NCBI GenBank assembly: GCA_934317005.1
Contig: CAKREB010000002.1
Location: 62,001 to 126,000, forward strand
DNA from: an uncultured Lachnospiraceae bacterium
Lineage (GTDB): Bacteria > Bacillota > Clostridia > Lachnospirales > Lachnospiraceae
Length of the DNA: 64,000 bases
Reading direction: 5' to 3'
Part shown: positions 16,691-25,303 of the stretch, in pieces
Position numbering within the stretch: the first letter of the stretch is position 1
Layout of the letters: each line of letters starts with the position of its first letter
The notes under the pieces: generated by a model
The model's database searches: none
What the model was told of the DNA's origin: nothing
Seen by the model: the letters and a program-made list of their open reading frames with translations, nothing else
Program-made: the position numbers and the translations under genes

Positions 16691-17038
16691 CCCCCATGTA
16701 GACCGCATTTTCTAATGTGGTGATGGTGAGCTTATCAGGATCAGAGTATTGCGTACCGTTCATGGCATTATAAATTTCCAAAGCGACTTTTTTATCATTG
16801 ACCAGCATGCGAAAGATACGGTCTTTGTAATTGTGGGTGGGTTCACCGAGTATACGGGCAAGCTGTTGCACGGACTGCTCCCAAAATTCCTGCGATATAC
16901 CTGTTTCCTGTTTGGAAAGATTTGTTGAAAGAGTATCAGAAGTAGAATGATTCATATAGTGTCCTTCGTATTAATTGTGCACTTTTACAGAAAATTTCAT
17001 ATAATAAATATCAGCAAAACGATTCATGGAAAGTGAAT

Positions 17039-17617
17039 ATGGTGATGGTAGAAGAGTTTGATGAAATGATGCTAAGGATCATGCCGTATAACCGGCAGCA
17101 TGCTTACGAATATGCGAAAAAGTGGGCTTTTTCTAGAAACCCACTATTTTATAATTTTGCCGGGATCGGTGGAGATTGTACCAGCTTTGTTTCCCAATGT
17201 ATCTATGCGGGATGCTGCGAGATGAATTATGATATGGTAAATGGCTGGTATTATCGCAATATAAACGATCGTTCCCCTTCGTGGTCGGGTGTTTCCTTTT
17301 TCTATGATTTTATGACTACAAATAAAAAGAATGGGCCGTTTGCTATAGAAACAGATGAAAACGGTCTGGAAATTGGTGATGTGATCCAGCTGCAAAATGA
17401 AATGGGACGTTTTTATCATACATTGTTGGTATCGGGATTTGAAGAGGATGTGTATTTAGTCAGTGCACATACAGATGACGCGTTTAACAGAAGGTTAGAC
17501 ACATATCGATACCGGGCGGCACGTTATCTTCATATTGAAGGAATCCGGACAGATCAGAGCACGGTTTCATCCTGTTTTGAAAATGTATTTTTAGGAGAAA
17601 ATTTAGTTGAATATTAA
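17039..17617 (+). CDS. Putative amidase-domain protein (Amidase_6, NlpC/P60-like fold)
   Basis: This 192-residue protein has the pattern of the putative amidase domain (PF12671): AYEYAKKWAFSRNPLFYNF, then GIGGDCTSFVSQCIYAG with the likely catalytic Cys, and a His in FYHTLLVSG and again in SAHTDDAF. Related domains cleave peptidoglycan peptides. No signal peptide is visible, so either it stays in the cytoplasm or it is released another way. The ATG at 17039 has GGAAAG five bases upstream. ATG 17045 is also possible. It stands alone between a broken nuclease gene and an esterase remnant. Confidence 0.75.
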   Translation: MVMVEEFDEMMLRIMPYNRQHAYEYAKKWAFSRNPLFYNFAGIGGDCTSFVSQCIYAGCCEMNYDMVNGWYYRNINDRSPSWSGVSFFYDFMTTNKKNGPFAIETDENGLEIGDVIQLQNEMGRFYHTLLVSGFEEDVYLVSAHTDDAFNRRLDTYRYRAARYLHIEGIRTDQSTVSSCFENVFLGENLVEY

Positions 17618-17689
17618 CTAATATTATATTAAAATAATGTTTGAATAGGACTAATATTACTTAAAAAGATTAAGGCGTTAAAATGAACT

Positions 17690-17956
17690 TACTTTATTTG
17701 AAGAAGTCTGTATATATTTCGCTTGCAGGATGCCTGCCATGAGATGACTGTTTTAGGCTTTGAGATAGGAGAGCAGGAAAAGCTATGCGAGCTTTCTTGT
17801 CGGTCGGATCGAAGGATTGAGGTATACGGAGATTCGGTGTCAGCTGGGGAAGTATCAGAAGCTGTTGACTACGTCGGTCGGGAAGACCCAAGGCATCAGG
17901 GAGGATATTCGAACAGGCACAGGAGCTGGCAGAATATATTGCAGGCAGGAAAATAG
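17690..17956 (+). pseudogene. Remnant of an SGNH/GDSL carbohydrate esterase
   Basis: Within this stretch the frame reads RRIEVYGDSVSAGEVSEAV, which is block I (GDS) of a CE2-like acetyl esterase. It then runs through DYVGREDP and decays after QGGYSN, ending at 17956. The remaining catalytic blocks are absent, and no good start or ribosome site exists. Only about 80 codons of a roughly 350-codon gene remain. The family call rests on this one motif and its surroundings. Confidence 0.6.
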
Positions 17957-18036
17957 ACTGGTAATCAGGAATGCTTAGAGGGATTTACGACCGATTTGCA
18001 GCCAAAAAGTGGATTTTTATGGAAAAATAGAAGCAG

Positions 18037-18059
18037 ACATGTTATAATATCTAACATGT
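18037..18059 (+). promoter_or_regulatory. -10 box overlapped by an 8-bp dyad, upstream of the LCP genes
   Basis: ACATGTTA and TAACATGT form a perfect dyad with a 7-bp spacer, and TATAAT (18043-18048) lies inside it. A bound repressor would block polymerase, so this looks like an operator. A small frame with a good ribosome site (GTG 18086 to TAG 18130, 14 codons) lies between it and the first LCP gene. Confidence 0.5.
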
Positions 18060-18160
18060 TGTTTCTATTTTAGGAGAAAACATACGTGAAAAAGCACTTT
18101 TTAACATTTGATAATATAACACCAATATAGGAATTGAGGGTTGCAGAGAGGGAAGATGAT

Positions 18161-19219
18161 ATGTGGAAGAAGATTGTTTTAGGAATATTGGTTGTACTGA
18201 GTGCGGTAGCAGGCTTTGGGGTTGCTAAGGTGCAAAGTACGATGAATCATACATTGAATCAGGTAAAAAGAGATAAGACTTCAGCGTTGAATAAGGTGGA
18301 TTTAAGCGGAATTCATGTAAATTCGGATGATGATATTGTGAATGTTCTTTTGATCGGAAATGATTACCGGAAAGAGAAGTTTTATGAGGCTTCCGGTCTT
18401 ACGGACGTTATGATGATCGCAACGATGGACAAGAAGCATAATACATTGAAGCTTTCTACATTGATGCGGGATACGCTTGTAGATGTGACGAATAAAAACG
18501 AGAAGGACAAGATTAATTCCGCATACAGTTATGGTGGAGTGAAGAACCTTTACAAAACGATTGCCAAGAATTTTAACATCAAATTGGATGGCTATGTCAT
18601 GGTAGGATTTGAGGCATTTGAAAAGATCGTGAATGCGGTAGGCGGCGTGGAGATTGAGCTTTCGGAAACGGAAGCAAAATATATGAATATGACAAATTAT
18701 ATCCGCAAGAATAAAAACAGAACGGTGAAACCAGGCAAGCAGATTCTAAATGGTGATCAGGCACTTGCCTTTTGCCGGATTCGAAAGGGAAAGGACAAGA
18801 TTGGAGAACCGGTGCGTACTGTGACCGGTCTGGTAGATGATTATGGGCGTACATGGCGCCAGAGAACAGTAGTCAGTGCAGTCTTTGATGAGATGAAAGC
18901 ATTACCGCTTAATGAATGGATCGGTATTGCCAATAAGACTCTAAAATATGTAGAAACCGATTTTGATAACGATGCTATTTTAGGATATATTAAAGATGTG
19001 GTCATGATGGGAACGACTAAGGTATATACATTGCAGATCCCATATAACGGATATTTCAGGGAAGGAACAAAGGAAGAGTTTCCAACCTGCGAGGGTGATC
19101 CGCTTGTACCGACAAATGGTGAAAACTCAGAGTTTGAAACAGCTACCAATGGAGATATTCTGCGAAAGTTTATTTTCAAATATGATGGCAAGAAGGAGTT
19201 TTCTTATAAGAAGAAATGA
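18161..19219 (+). CDS. LytR-CpsA-Psr (LCP) family cell-wall glycopolymer ligase, paralogue 1
   Basis: This 352-residue protein has one N-terminal membrane anchor (residues ~4-22) and an extracellular LCP domain (~50-300). LCP enzymes move teichoic acid or capsule chains from lipid carriers onto peptidoglycan. Motifs include VNVLLIGNDYRKEK, LTDVMMIATMD, STLMRDTLVDV, KINSAYSYGG and VGGVEIEL. The conserved Arg residues that bind pyrophosphate appear in LMRD and in the FCRIRKG region. The ATG at 18161 follows GAGGGAAG. A paralogue lies 149 nt downstream in the same direction. Confidence 0.9.
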   Translation: MWKKIVLGILVVLSAVAGFGVAKVQSTMNHTLNQVKRDKTSALNKVDLSGIHVNSDDDIVNVLLIGNDYRKEKFYEASGLTDVMMIATMDKKHNTLKLSTLMRDTLVDVTNKNEKDKINSAYSYGGVKNLYKTIAKNFNIKLDGYVMVGFEAFEKIVNAVGGVEIELSETEAKYMNMTNYIRKNKNRTVKPGKQILNGDQALAFCRIRKGKDKIGEPVRTVTGLVDDYGRTWRQRTVVSAVFDEMKALPLNEWIGIANKTLKYVETDFDNDAILGYIKDVVMMGTTKVYTLQIPYNGYFREGTKEEFPTCEGDPLVPTNGENSEFETATNGDILRKFIFKYDGKKEFSYKKK

Positions 19220-19367
19220 TTGCATATTTAGTACATATCGTGTAAAATATATCTATTGTGGTTTGCTTTTGAGAGAAAGTAAAGAGTAGGGAAAAAGAGA
19301 AAAGAGTTATAATTTGTGTAAGTATAACCGGGAGGATACCATAAGATGGAGAGGATATTATAAAAAA

Positions 19368-20408
19368 ATGTGGAAAAAAATAGTATTTGGAATTTTATTG
19401 ACAATGAGTGCGCTTGCAGGTTTTTTGGTGGCAAAAGCGCAGGTTACGTTTTTTGATTCGTTAGACAATGTACATCGTGATTATGATACCGTGTTAGAAA
19501 ATGTTGATCTGAGTGGAATTCATGTAAACTCAGATAATGACATCATTAACATTCTGGTGATTGGTAATGATTACCGAAAGGAAAAAAATTATAGTGCATC
19601 TGGTCTGACAGATACCATGATCATTGCTACTATGGATTTAAAGCATGGAACCTTAAAGACAACTTCCCTGATGCGTGACTGCTATGTTGAGATTCCGGGA
19701 CATGGATATAATAAATTAAATGCAGCAAATTCCTTTGGTGGAATTGAATTGTTATATAAGACGATTGCGACAAACTTTAATATTGAGCTTGATGGATATG
19801 TGGAAGTCGGATTTTCCGCATTTACAGAGGCAGTAGATGCTGTTGGCGGTGTAGAAGTTGAACTGACGGAATCGGAAGCACAGTATCTTAACACCACAAA
19901 CTATATTCGCAAAAAGAAATACAGAAATGTCAAAGTAGGAAAGCAGACATTAAACGGAGCGCAGGCTCTGGGATACTGCCGTATCCGTAAAAAGGGAACG
20001 ACAGTCAGTGGACTGCGTGATGACTATGGACGTACCTGGCGTCAGAGAACGGTAATTAATGCTGTGTTTGATAAAGTAAAATCCCTGCCGATGACAGAGT
20101 GGCTTAATATTGCGAACAAGCTGTTAAAGCATGTGACAACAGACTTAACAAATGATAAGATTATTTCTTATGTTACAGATGTTGTGACAATGGGTACAAC
20201 AAAGATTTACCAGCTTCAGATACCGATCAATGGTTATTATCGTGGTTCACAGAGTGGTGAGTTTAGTGTGGGTTCCTGTCTGGTTATGACAGATGGCACT
20301 AATTCTACACTTTCTACAACGGCAAATGCAGAGGCATTAAAGCAGTTCGTCTTTGATTATGACGGGAAAAAACCGTTTAAGTATGGTACATTTGAAAATA
20401 AGGAATAG
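19368..20408 (+). CDS. LytR-CpsA-Psr (LCP) family cell-wall glycopolymer ligase, paralogue 2
   Basis: This 346-residue protein is a tandem paralogue of the gene at 18161. Both begin MWKKIV, share VDLSGIHVNSD and IGNDYRKEK, and end with a YDGKK(E/P)F segment. It has one N-terminal membrane helix and an external LCP domain. Compared with its twin it lacks a short segment after YCRIRK. The start is uncertain: ATG 19368 aligns exactly with the twin, but its ribosome site (GAGAGG) is 13 bases away, and a TTG at 19314 would add 18 residues. Duplication suggests different glycopolymers or acceptors. Confidence 0.88.
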   Translation: MWKKIVFGILLTMSALAGFLVAKAQVTFFDSLDNVHRDYDTVLENVDLSGIHVNSDNDIINILVIGNDYRKEKNYSASGLTDTMIIATMDLKHGTLKTTSLMRDCYVEIPGHGYNKLNAANSFGGIELLYKTIATNFNIELDGYVEVGFSAFTEAVDAVGGVEVELTESEAQYLNTTNYIRKKKYRNVKVGKQTLNGAQALGYCRIRKKGTTVSGLRDDYGRTWRQRTVINAVFDKVKSLPMTEWLNIANKLLKHVTTDLTNDKIISYVTDVVTMGTTKIYQLQIPINGYYRGSQSGEFSVGSCLVMTDGTNSTLSTTANAEALKQFVFDYDGKKPFKYGTFENKE

Positions 20409-20474
20409 CAGTTTGTTATACCGGACAGGGAGAGTGTCGGGCGAATGTGTCAGCACTTTCTCTTTCGGTTTCAT

Positions 20475-20516
20475 CCAAAGGGCACTGTAGATGAAAAAAT
20501 CTACAGTGCCCTTTGG
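20475..20516. terminator. Perfect 18-bp hairpin between convergent genes
   Basis: CCAAAGGGCACTGTAGAT and its exact complement enclose a GAAAAA loop between LCP2 and the carboxypeptidase gene. A T run is lacking, so termination strength is unsure. Confidence 0.7.
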
Positions 20517-20520
20517 GGTA

Positions 20521-21801
20521 TCAGCCTAGAAAATATTTTTGGATTGTTTTAGAAAGATAGTCAAAAAAATGTGCTTCTTTGATGGTTTCCGCTGCATGGA
20601 TCGGAAGCGTACCAATCTTGCTGCCGTTTAGGGAGTAGGTGACTGTTCCGATGGTCTGACCTTCTTTGATAGGAGCAGTGAGGTGCTTATGATAGGAAAT
20701 CCTGCGAGTGATTTCCTTCGCATTTTCCTGTCCTGTCAATGTATAGGAAAAGTTATTTTCTATCCGTGGAATCAGTGAGCTTTTTTGACCACCTGCTATT
20801 TCTTGCTCTTTTAGTGTGATATGATCGGCTTTTTCTTCAAAATGAGTACAATTTGCAAAGCCATAGTCTAACAGAGCCGCTGCCTGTGTAAAACGGATTT
20901 TGTGATCGGGTGCGGCCATGACAACAGCGGTAAGGCTGATGCCGTTTCGCTTGGCTGTTGCAGAAAGACAGTATTTGGCTTTGGAGGTAGAACCTGTTTT
21001 AAGTCCTGTGATACCGGTATAAGTGCGGATTAACTTGTTGGTGTTTGTCAGCCCAAAGGTTGTTTCGCCTTTTTTGGTGTTGTGTGTGATCTCATCCATC
21101 CAGACAGTAGAGTAGTTTGAGATTTCCGGATGCTTTGTGATCAGTTCACGTGACATCAGGGCAACATCATAGGCACTGCTGTAATGTCCGCTTTCAATCG
21201 TGTCATCCAGACCATTGCAGTTTTTAAAATGTGTATGCAGCATGCCAAGTTCTTTTGCCTTTTGGTTCATCATTTTGACAAAGGAGGATTCTGATCCGGC
21301 GACAAATTCTGCCATAGCGACAGCAGCATCATTGGCACTCGCAATGCTGATACATTTGATCATATCGTTGACAGTCTGTGTTTCTCCCGGTTCTAAAAAG
21401 ACTTGGGAACCGCCCATTTGTGAAGCGTATTCGCTGACAGAAACGGTGTCCTTTAGTGTAATCTTTTTTTGATCTAATGCATCAAAGATGAGAAGAAGTG
21501 TCATAATCTTTGTAATGCTTGCCGGAATCAGTTCTGTGTCTTTTGACTTTTCATAGAGGATTCTTCCGCTGTCATTTTCAATCAGGACGGCTGCTTTAGC
21601 AGTGATGTCAAGTTCTGTATGGTCTGATGTTGCAGAGTTTTTTTTGAAACAAAGGCTCCTGCCTGTGGAAGAAAAGGCATAGGCAATGGGACAAGTGGTA
21701 AAAACAGATGTTCCTATTACAGACAGGAGCAGAAGAATTGTTATGATCAGCGTATATAAAGAAGAATGTTTTGATTGTTTTTGAAAGAAGGGATATCGCA
21801 T
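20521..21801 (-). CDS. Serine-type D-Ala-D-Ala carboxypeptidase (DacF/PBP5-like)
   Basis: This 426-residue exported enzyme trims the terminal D-Ala of peptidoglycan stem peptides. A signal peptide/anchor spans residues ~16-42. The penicillin-binding motifs are complete: Ser95-Ile-Thr-Lys98 (SxxK), Ser155-Ala-Asn157 (SxN) and Lys268-Thr-Gly270 (KTG). The C-terminal ~110 residues form the beta-rich PBP5 domain and a final amphipathic stretch for membrane contact. GAGG lies upstream of the start. It is convergent with the LCP genes, forming a small envelope cluster. Confidence 0.93.
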   Translation of the reverse strand: MRYPFFQKQSKHSSLYTLIITILLLLSVIGTSVFTTCPIAYAFSSTGRSLCFKKNSATSDHTELDITAKAAVLIENDSGRILYEKSKDTELIPASITKIMTLLLIFDALDQKKITLKDTVSVSEYASQMGGSQVFLEPGETQTVNDMIKCISIASANDAAVAMAEFVAGSESSFVKMMNQKAKELGMLHTHFKNCNGLDDTIESGHYSSAYDVALMSRELITKHPEISNYSTVWMDEITHNTKKGETTFGLTNTNKLIRTYTGITGLKTGSTSKAKYCLSATAKRNGISLTAVVMAAPDHKIRFTQAAALLDYGFANCTHFEEKADHITLKEQEIAGGQKSSLIPRIENNFSYTLTGQENAKEITRRISYHKHLTAPIKEGQTIGTVTYSLNGSKIGTLPIHAAETIKEAHFFDYLSKTIQKYFLG

Positions 21802-22028
21802 AAAATTCCTCGTTTCTGCGCACGTTTTTTGTCATGTGATAATGGACTGTCAGTCAGACAATCGGCAGTCTGCCCGTGCTTTGATAAGATGATTTGGTTT
21901 ATTATACGAGAAAATGGTGCGTTTTATGACGGAAAATTGATTTTTTATAAAAAGCATGGTACAATCAAAGACTGAATGTATAGAAATGCGGAAACAGAGC
22001 AGTTTAAGAGAAATGGAGAATTAAAAGA

Positions 22029-22391
22029 ATGACGAGTAAAGAAAGAGCAGAGTTGAAAGCACAGGCAATGAAGCTTGACAGCATTTTTCAGATTGGAAAG
22101 TCCAGCCTGACACCACAGCTGGTAAATGCAATTAAGGATGCCCTGACTGCAAGAGAACTGATCAAGATCAATGTATTAAAGAATTGTAATGATGATCCGC
22201 GAGAGCTTGCCACATTGGTTTCTGAAAGAACAGGTGCGCAGGTTGTACAGGTGATTGGTAAGAAGATTGTTCTCTATAAAAAGAATATTGAGAAAGAAGA
22301 AAAGAAGCGCCGTCTGCTAAAGCAGCAGAATGCCAGAAAAAAGCCGGTCGCACATAAGAATACAGCTAAGAACAAAAAGCGCTATGAGTAA
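22029..22391 (+). CDS. yhbY: YhbY-type CRM-domain RNA-binding protein
   Basis: This 120-residue protein has a single CRM domain (~1-90; LKAQAMKLDSIFQIGKSSLT, ARELIKINVLKN, VVQVIGKKIVLYKK) and a Lys-rich tail. YhbY associates with pre-50S ribosomes. It begins the operon yhbY-nadD-yqeK-rsfS, a linkage common in Firmicutes and useful for naming the members. Its end overlaps nadD by 8 nt. Confidence 0.92.
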   Translation: MTSKERAELKAQAMKLDSIFQIGKSSLTPQLVNAIKDALTARELIKINVLKNCNDDPRELATLVSERTGAQVVQVIGKKIVLYKKNIEKEEKKRRLLKQQNARKKPVAHKNTAKNKKRYE

Positions 22392-22992
22392 GATAGGAAT
22401 TATGGGTGGAACATTTGATCCAATCCATCTGGCACATCTTGCGATGGCACGTAGTGCATTATGTCAGAAAAATCTGGATCAGGTCTGGTTTATGCCGTCT
22501 AAGCATCCGCCTCATAAGGATAGCAGCCGGATTTCAGATGAGAAGCTTCGTTCTTTATTGGTTCAATTAGCCGTTAAGGAGGAAAAAGAGTTTGTATATT
22601 CTGATTATGAACTAAAGCGTGAGGAAATCACATATACAGCTAAGACACTGACGATGCTAAGAAAAGAATATCCGGCAGATGAGTTTTTCTTTATTTTGGG
22701 GGAGGATTCTTTGGCACAGCTTGATCAGTGGTATCATCCGGAAATTATTTTATCGCATGCAGTGATTCTTGCCGTGAATCGTGGAAATATTTCTTTGGAA
22801 GAGATGGAAAGGCAGGCGGGGACACTAACCGACAAGTATGGTGGCACGATAGAGGTGATTCCTATGAAGCGGTTAGATATCAGTTCCAGCATGATTCGAA
22901 AAAAACTGGCTGCAGGAGAGGATGTAAAGGATATGCTTCCAAAAAGTGTGTATGAATATATCTGTACACATCAGTGTTATCGCGTAGGGTAA
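22384..22992 (+). CDS. nadD: Nicotinate-nucleotide adenylyltransferase
   Basis: This 202-residue enzyme joins nicotinate mononucleotide and ATP to make deamido-NAD. The nucleotidyltransferase motif IGIMGGTFDPIHLAH (4-18) and the second motif ISSSMIRKKL near the C terminus are both present. The start at 22384 lies within the yhbY end. An upstream in-frame ATG (22330) lies deep in yhbY and adds no homology. Confidence 0.95.
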   Translation: MSKIGIMGGTFDPIHLAHLAMARSALCQKNLDQVWFMPSKHPPHKDSSRISDEKLRSLLVQLAVKEEKEFVYSDYELKREEITYTAKTLTMLRKEYPADEFFFILGEDSLAQLDQWYHPEIILSHAVILAVNRGNISLEEMERQAGTLTDKYGGTIEVIPMKRLDISSSMIRKKLAAGEDVKDMLPKSVYEYICTHQCYRVG

Positions 22993-23053
22993 ATGTCTGC
23001 GCCGGTGCTGCAAAAAAAAGTTACATGTATTCTGTCTTGGGGAGGAAATGATC

Positions 23054-23641
23054 ATGGAGTCAATCGAAGAAATACAGGAAAGATTACAGAAGGTATTAAA
23101 GAAAAAAAGATATCAGCATACGCTTGGTGTGCGCTATACAGCACAGGCAATGGCAATGCGCTTTGGCAAGGATGTATGCAAGGCAGGGTATGCCGGTGTG
23201 CTGCATGACTGTGCGAAGTATCTTTCTGATAAACAGATGCTTGCAGAGTGCAAAAAGCATGAAATATCCTGCAGTAGCACAGAAAAAGTGCAGCCGTCTT
23301 TGCTGCATGCAAAGCTGGGAGCGTATTATGCAGAGCATATTTATGATATTTCAGATAAGGAGATTTTATCTGCTATCCGCTGGCATACAACAGGAAAGCC
23401 GGAGATGACAGATTTTGAAAAGATTATTTTCATTGCAGATTATATCGAACCGGGAAGAAAGCCACTTCCAAGAATAGAGCAGATTCGCAGGGCTTCTTTT
23501 GAAAATTTAGATGAGGCAATGTTTTTGATCTTAGATAATACATTGTGTTATCTAAAAGAGGAAAAGGAAACGTCAGATCAGATTATTGATGCAAATTCTG
23601 TGGAAGCGTATCGATATTATGAACATATGGTATCGCAATAA
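23054..23641 (+). CDS. yqeK: HD-domain Ap4A hydrolase (YqeK family)
   Basis: This 195-residue protein of the HD superfamily fits YqeK, which symmetrically cleaves diadenosine tetraphosphate in Gram-positives. Metal ligands visible are the His in KRYQHTLGVRYTA, the HD pair in VLHDCAKYL, His in HAKLGAYYAEH, His in IRWHTTGKPEM and Asp in IIFIADYIEPGR. ATG 23054 sits 8 nt from GGAGG. ATG 23048 is only 2 nt away and so less likely. Placement directly after nadD is the usual one. Confidence 0.93.
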   Translation: MESIEEIQERLQKVLKKKRYQHTLGVRYTAQAMAMRFGKDVCKAGYAGVLHDCAKYLSDKQMLAECKKHEISCSSTEKVQPSLLHAKLGAYYAEHIYDISDKEILSAIRWHTTGKPEMTDFEKIIFIADYIEPGRKPLPRIEQIRRASFENLDEAMFLILDNTLCYLKEEKETSDQIIDANSVEAYRYYEHMVSQ

Positions 23642-23749
23642 AAAGCTGCATACAGGCATAAGATGGTTAAGTGATAGGACAGGAAGAATCTGTAGCTGTG
23701 CGTGCCGGTACAGATTTGTTTAAAGGAGTACGCAGAAATGAGGTATAGG

Positions 23750-24106
23750 ATGAATCAACAGGAAAAGATGGCAGTCACTGCATATGAAGCATTAGATGAG
23801 AAGAAGGGCGAAGATATTAAAATTATTCGAATTTCAGAAATATCAGTTATGGCAGACTACTTTGTTATTGCGAATGGTGGCAGTAATACGCAGGTACAGG
23901 CTATGGTTAAGAATGTAGAGGAGAAGATGCATTTGGCGGGATTTCATGTAAAGCGCGTGGAGGGAAATCGCAGTAGCAGCTGGGTACTGCTTGATTTTGG
24001 TGATGTCATTGTACACGTGTTTGACAGAGAAGATCGTTTATTTTATGATCTGGAACGAATCTGGAGCGATGGTAAGATGGTTTGTGTGGAGGAATTGCAA
24101 TCATAA
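23750..24106 (+). CDS. rsfS: Ribosomal silencing factor RsfS
   Basis: This 118-residue protein binds uL14 on the 50S subunit and blocks subunit joining when nutrients fall. The family core is visible: EDIKIIRISEISVMADYFVI, QVQAMVKNVEEKM, SSWVLLDFGDVIVHVF and YDLERIWSDGK. The start is uncertain between ATG 23738 and ATG 23750. The second has GAGG six bases upstream. It closes the yhbY operon. Confidence 0.93.
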   Translation: MNQQEKMAVTAYEALDEKKGEDIKIIRISEISVMADYFVIANGGSNTQVQAMVKNVEEKMHLAGFHVKRVEGNRSSSWVLLDFGDVIVHVFDREDRLFYDLERIWSDGKMVCVEELQS

Positions 24107-24110
24107 GTTC

Positions 24111-24150
24111 CGAACATTTGTTTGACATATGGAATGAAATATGGTAATCT
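24111..24150 (+). promoter_or_regulatory. lexA promoter with LexA (SOS) box
   Basis: CGAACATTTGTTTG (24111-24124) matches 13 of 14 positions of the Firmicute SOS box CGAACRNRYGTTYG. It overlaps the -35 box TTGACA (24122-24127), which with a 17-bp spacer and TAATCT (24145-24150) forms a good promoter. LexA binding would block it, giving autorepression. Confidence 0.8.
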
Positions 24151-24180
24151 ATTCATAAAAGATGAGTAGATTACCTTTTT
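24143..24180 (+). terminator. rsfS operon terminator overlapping the lexA -10 box
   Basis: GGTAATCTA and TAGATTACC form a 9-bp stem followed by five T residues. Its left arm includes the lexA -10 box. Transcripts from lexA start inside the hairpin, lack its left arm, and so should escape termination. Confidence 0.7.
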
Positions 24181-24206
24181 GTGTTACAGGAATGTTTTCC
24201 TGTAAT

Positions 24207-24400
24207 AAGAGAATGCACATACAGTAGTGGGATACCAATAAGAATTTCGAAGAAATTCTTGCTAGGGCATAAGCACTGGCGGGGTTCTTTTCACATAGTA
24301 GTGGGAGGATAGCAGAAGTGTTAGCGGTGTCCTTTTATGTGAATAGGAGATCACTCAGAACGTAGTGGTATATTAGTGCAGACAGTGCTCTTTTGAGAAT
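24207..24400 (+). repeat. Decaying tandem 92-bp family repeats in the lexA leader
   Basis: One near-complete unit (to ~24290) keeps the CAAGAATTTC-type hairpin as ATAAGAATTTC-GAA-GAAATTCTT. Its GC hairpin is damaged. Two weaker partial units follow (ATAGTAGTGGGAGGATA ... and CGTAGTGGTATATTA ...). All lie between the lexA promoter and its start codon, giving a long ~260-nt leader. Confidence 0.75.
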
Positions 24401-24416
24401 AGATGGAGGAGATAAG

Positions 24417-25034
24417 ATGGCAACAGGCAGAATTACAGAGAAGCAGAAGGAAATATTAGAATATATCAAGTCAGAGATTTTAGCAAAGGGTTATCCGCCG
24501 GCGGTGCGTGAGATATGCGAGGCAGTGCATTTAAAGTCGACGTCCTCTGTACATTCTCATTTGGAAACATTGGAAAAGAATGGATATATCCGTCGTGATC
24601 CAACGAAGCCGCGTGCGATTGAGATCATGGATGATCAGTTTAATCTTGCGCGCAGGGAGATTGTCAATATTCCGGTGCTTGGTGAGGTGGCAGCAGGAGA
24701 GCCTATTTTTGCAGAGCAGAATATTGATGACTATTTTCCGATGCTTCCGGGAGAGATTCCGGCAGGAGATCTGTTTATGCTAAAGGTAAAAGGCGAAAGT
24801 ATGATCAATGTTGGAATTTATAATAAAGATAAGATTATTGTCCGTAAGCAGAATACCGCGACAAATGGTGAAATCGTTGTTGCGATGGTGGATGATTCCG
24901 CAACGGTAAAAACTTTTTATAAAGAAAACGGTCATTACCGTCTACAGCCGGAAAATGATACAATGGAACCAATTATTGTAGATCGTGTGGAAATATTAGG
25001 AAAAGTGGTAGGTCTTTTCCGCAATTATCGCTAA
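24417..25034 (+). CDS. lexA: LexA repressor
   Basis: This 205-residue protein is the SOS repressor. An N-terminal winged helix (~1-65; TEKQKEILEYIKSEI, STSSVHSHLETLEKNGYIRR) binds the operator. The C-terminal serine peptidase domain carries the self-cleavage bond Ala93-Gly94 (VAAGEP), Ser128 (KGESMI) and Lys165 (TVKTFY). RecA filaments trigger cleavage. ATG 24417 follows GGAGGAG. It is alone in its transcription unit, under the SOS-box promoter at 24111. Confidence 0.96.
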   Translation: MATGRITEKQKEILEYIKSEILAKGYPPAVREICEAVHLKSTSSVHSHLETLEKNGYIRRDPTKPRAIEIMDDQFNLARREIVNIPVLGEVAAGEPIFAEQNIDDYFPMLPGEIPAGDLFMLKVKGESMINVGIYNKDKIIVRKQNTATNGEIVVAMVDDSATVKTFYKENGHYRLQPENDTMEPIIVDRVEILGKVVGLFRNYR

Positions 25035-25303
25035 GGCATGCAAGATAAGAAAATATTTATTCCTGTAAGGACTATGCACCAAAAACAACTCTGTTATTAG
25101 TTAAGAATAAGATAGGTCAGGCGGCATTCGATTGCTGTCTATCATGTATTTGCTGAAAAAAGAAATGAAGGATAATTGCTCAAAAGCAGTTCAAAGTGTT
25201 GTGCTGGATTTTTGGGCAATTTTACTATTTAGGATTGTTATGGTGGATTTTGAGATTATTCTGGTTTTCAAAATTTGAACTGCAAAAGGGAGAAAAAGAG
25301 GAT

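Larger units (their letters stand above)
15704..16955 (-). pseudogene. Rpn/PD-(D/E)XK nuclease family gene broken by two small insertions
   Basis: Three minus-strand fragments in order make one protein of the recombination-promoting nuclease (Rpn, YhgA-like, 'transposase family') type. The N-part is 16955-~16695 (KDRIFRMLVNDKKVALEIYN ... ENAVYMG). The middle is ~16593-16408 (NDVAFIICSQLMLYEHQST, INPNMPLRDLFYVACVYSAL, LPEPRFVVF). The C-part is ~16284-15704 (VPERYKMRLSDAYEHKSDD ... EGIQKGIKTGIEKG). A 92-bp-family repeat separates the first two, and a ~120-bp foldback element separates the last two. Both insertions stop the reading frame, so the gene is not expected to work. The C-part might still be translated from an internal ATG (205 codons). 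Confidence 0.8.
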
